Positions 63,463 to 64,000 of a stretch of 64,000 nucleotides of DNA are shown here, piece by piece; the first letter of the stretch is position 1; each line of letters starts with the position of its first letter. Source of the DNA: Acanthornis magna. Lineage: Eukaryota > Chordata > Aves > Passeriformes > Acanthizidae. The stretch covers positions 2,977,001-3,041,000 of the forward strand of contig JAWUZG010000056.1 of NCBI GenBank assembly GCA_036785705.1, read 5' to 3'. The notes beneath the pieces were generated by a model. That model did no database searches. It saw only the letters and a list, made by a program, of their open reading frames with translations, and had not been told where the DNA came from. The position numbers and the translations under genes were made by a program.

Positions 63463-63539
63463 GCGCCGTGCCGGGGGGGCGCCGGGGCGGGAAGGGCCCG
63501 CCCGGCCCTACAAAACCCCGCCCGGGCCGCCGCGGGCCC

Positions 63540-63596
63540 CAGCCGCTGCCAGAGCCGCCCGAGCCGCCGCCGGAGCCTCCCTGCCCGCCCAGCCAG
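63540..63596 (+). other. ANXA2: Probable noncoding first exon of ANXA2
   Basis: From about 30 bases after the TATA-like element to the donor CCAG|GTGAGC at 63597. It has no ATG, consistent with annexin A2, where the start codon is in exon 2. The remaining bases to 64000 would be intron 1. Exon start and gene identity are inferred. Confidence 0.5.
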
Positions 63597-64000
63597 GTGA
63601 GCCCTCGGCGGCAGCGCGCCCGCGGCAGCGCAGCGGGGGCGGGGGAGGCGGCGGCGCCGCGGGGCCGGGCCGGGCTGCGGGCGGGGGTCGCGCTGCGGGG
63701 GTCGCGCTGCGGCGGGAGCGAAGCGGGCGCTGCCGGGCAGGATGCGGAGCGGGGCGGTGGCTGGGGCGGCCGCCGCCCTCCCGCACCCGCTCCCGGGCTC
63801 CTCTTCCTCCGGCTGTGCCCTCCCGTTACTTTTCTGTGCTCGGTTCCACGTTGGGTCGGTGGGTCCATGGGCGAAGCAGCCCTGGGGAAGCTTCGTGCGC
63901 CCCGTACCGACACTGGGTGTGGCGGCAGCGCTCAGCAAAGAGGAACCGGTCCCAAACTTCGACAAACTTCCCCAGATAGTAATTTCTTCTCGTCGTTAAG

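Larger units (their letters stand above)
63000..63980 (+). promoter_or_regulatory. ANXA2: CpG island, probable ANXA2 promoter
   Basis: A very CpG-dense block holds, in order, an AP-1 site TGAGTCA (63456-63462), GC box GGGGCGGG (63484-63491), TATA-like TACAAAA (63509-63515) and reverse GC box CCCCGCCC (63516-63523). This gives a start near 63540 on the + strand. ANXA2 is assigned because it follows ICE2 in the same orientation in other vertebrates and has a short noncoding first exon. No ANXA2 coding sequence lies inside the window. Confidence 0.6.

Noticed and set aside
62948..63979. Several long overlapping open frames on both strands at the window end
   Set aside because: All are GC-driven frames of the CpG island, with low-complexity Arg/Pro/Ala/Gly composition and no homology recognised.

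Overview
This window is vertebrate nuclear DNA, almost certainly from a bird. It has intron-split genes with GT-AG junctions, CpG-island promoters in an AT-rich background, and several 5'-truncated or internal CR1 LINE fragments, the dominant avian retrotransposon. I cannot name the species. I see no bacterial-style operon, CRISPR array, toxin gene or recognisable viral coding region.

Layout, all genes on the + strand: (1) 1-26043 is the 3' part of RORA, the retinoid-related orphan nuclear receptor alpha. Eight coding exons lie between 4175 and 15823: the second zinc finger, the hinge and the whole ligand-binding domain. A very long 3' UTR of about 10.2 kb follows, to a polyadenylation signal at 26022. 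The 5' exons, including the first zinc finger, lie upstream of the window. (2) 26044-27900 is a short intergenic stretch with a CR1 fragment and an 18-bp perfect palindrome. (3) 27900-49273 is ICE2 (NARG2), a subunit of the little elongation complex. It has a CpG-island promoter with YY1 and NF-Y type motifs and 15 coding exons, which I reconstructed with every splice phase consistent to a predicted 988-residue protein. Two further exon-like pieces (49786-49829 and 52098-52167) could give a different C-terminus. (4) About 52170-62900 is intergenic with no gene I can support. (5) 63000-64000 is a second strong CpG island with a GC-box/TATA-like promoter, an AP-1 site and a short noncoding first exon ending at a GT donor. 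From the conserved vertebrate order RORA-ICE2-ANXA2, this is probably the start of ANXA2.

The genes are neighbours by conserved synteny and do not form one pathway: RORA is a DNA-binding receptor that activates clock, metabolic and cerebellar genes, ICE2 helps transcribe snRNA genes, and ANXA2 is a calcium-dependent phospholipid-binding protein. The non-routine observations are: a candidate alternative ICE2 C-terminus; a candidate hAT-type element with 13-bp terminal inverted repeats inside the RORA 3' UTR, whose terminus recurs in an ICE2 intron; an intronic CpG island just upstream of the RORA ligand-binding-domain exons; and a cluster of Pumilio-type sites in the distal RORA 3' UTR. None of these amounts to a new biological system. 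Exon coordinates come from reading splice sites and translation by eye, and comparisons with human proteins are from memory.
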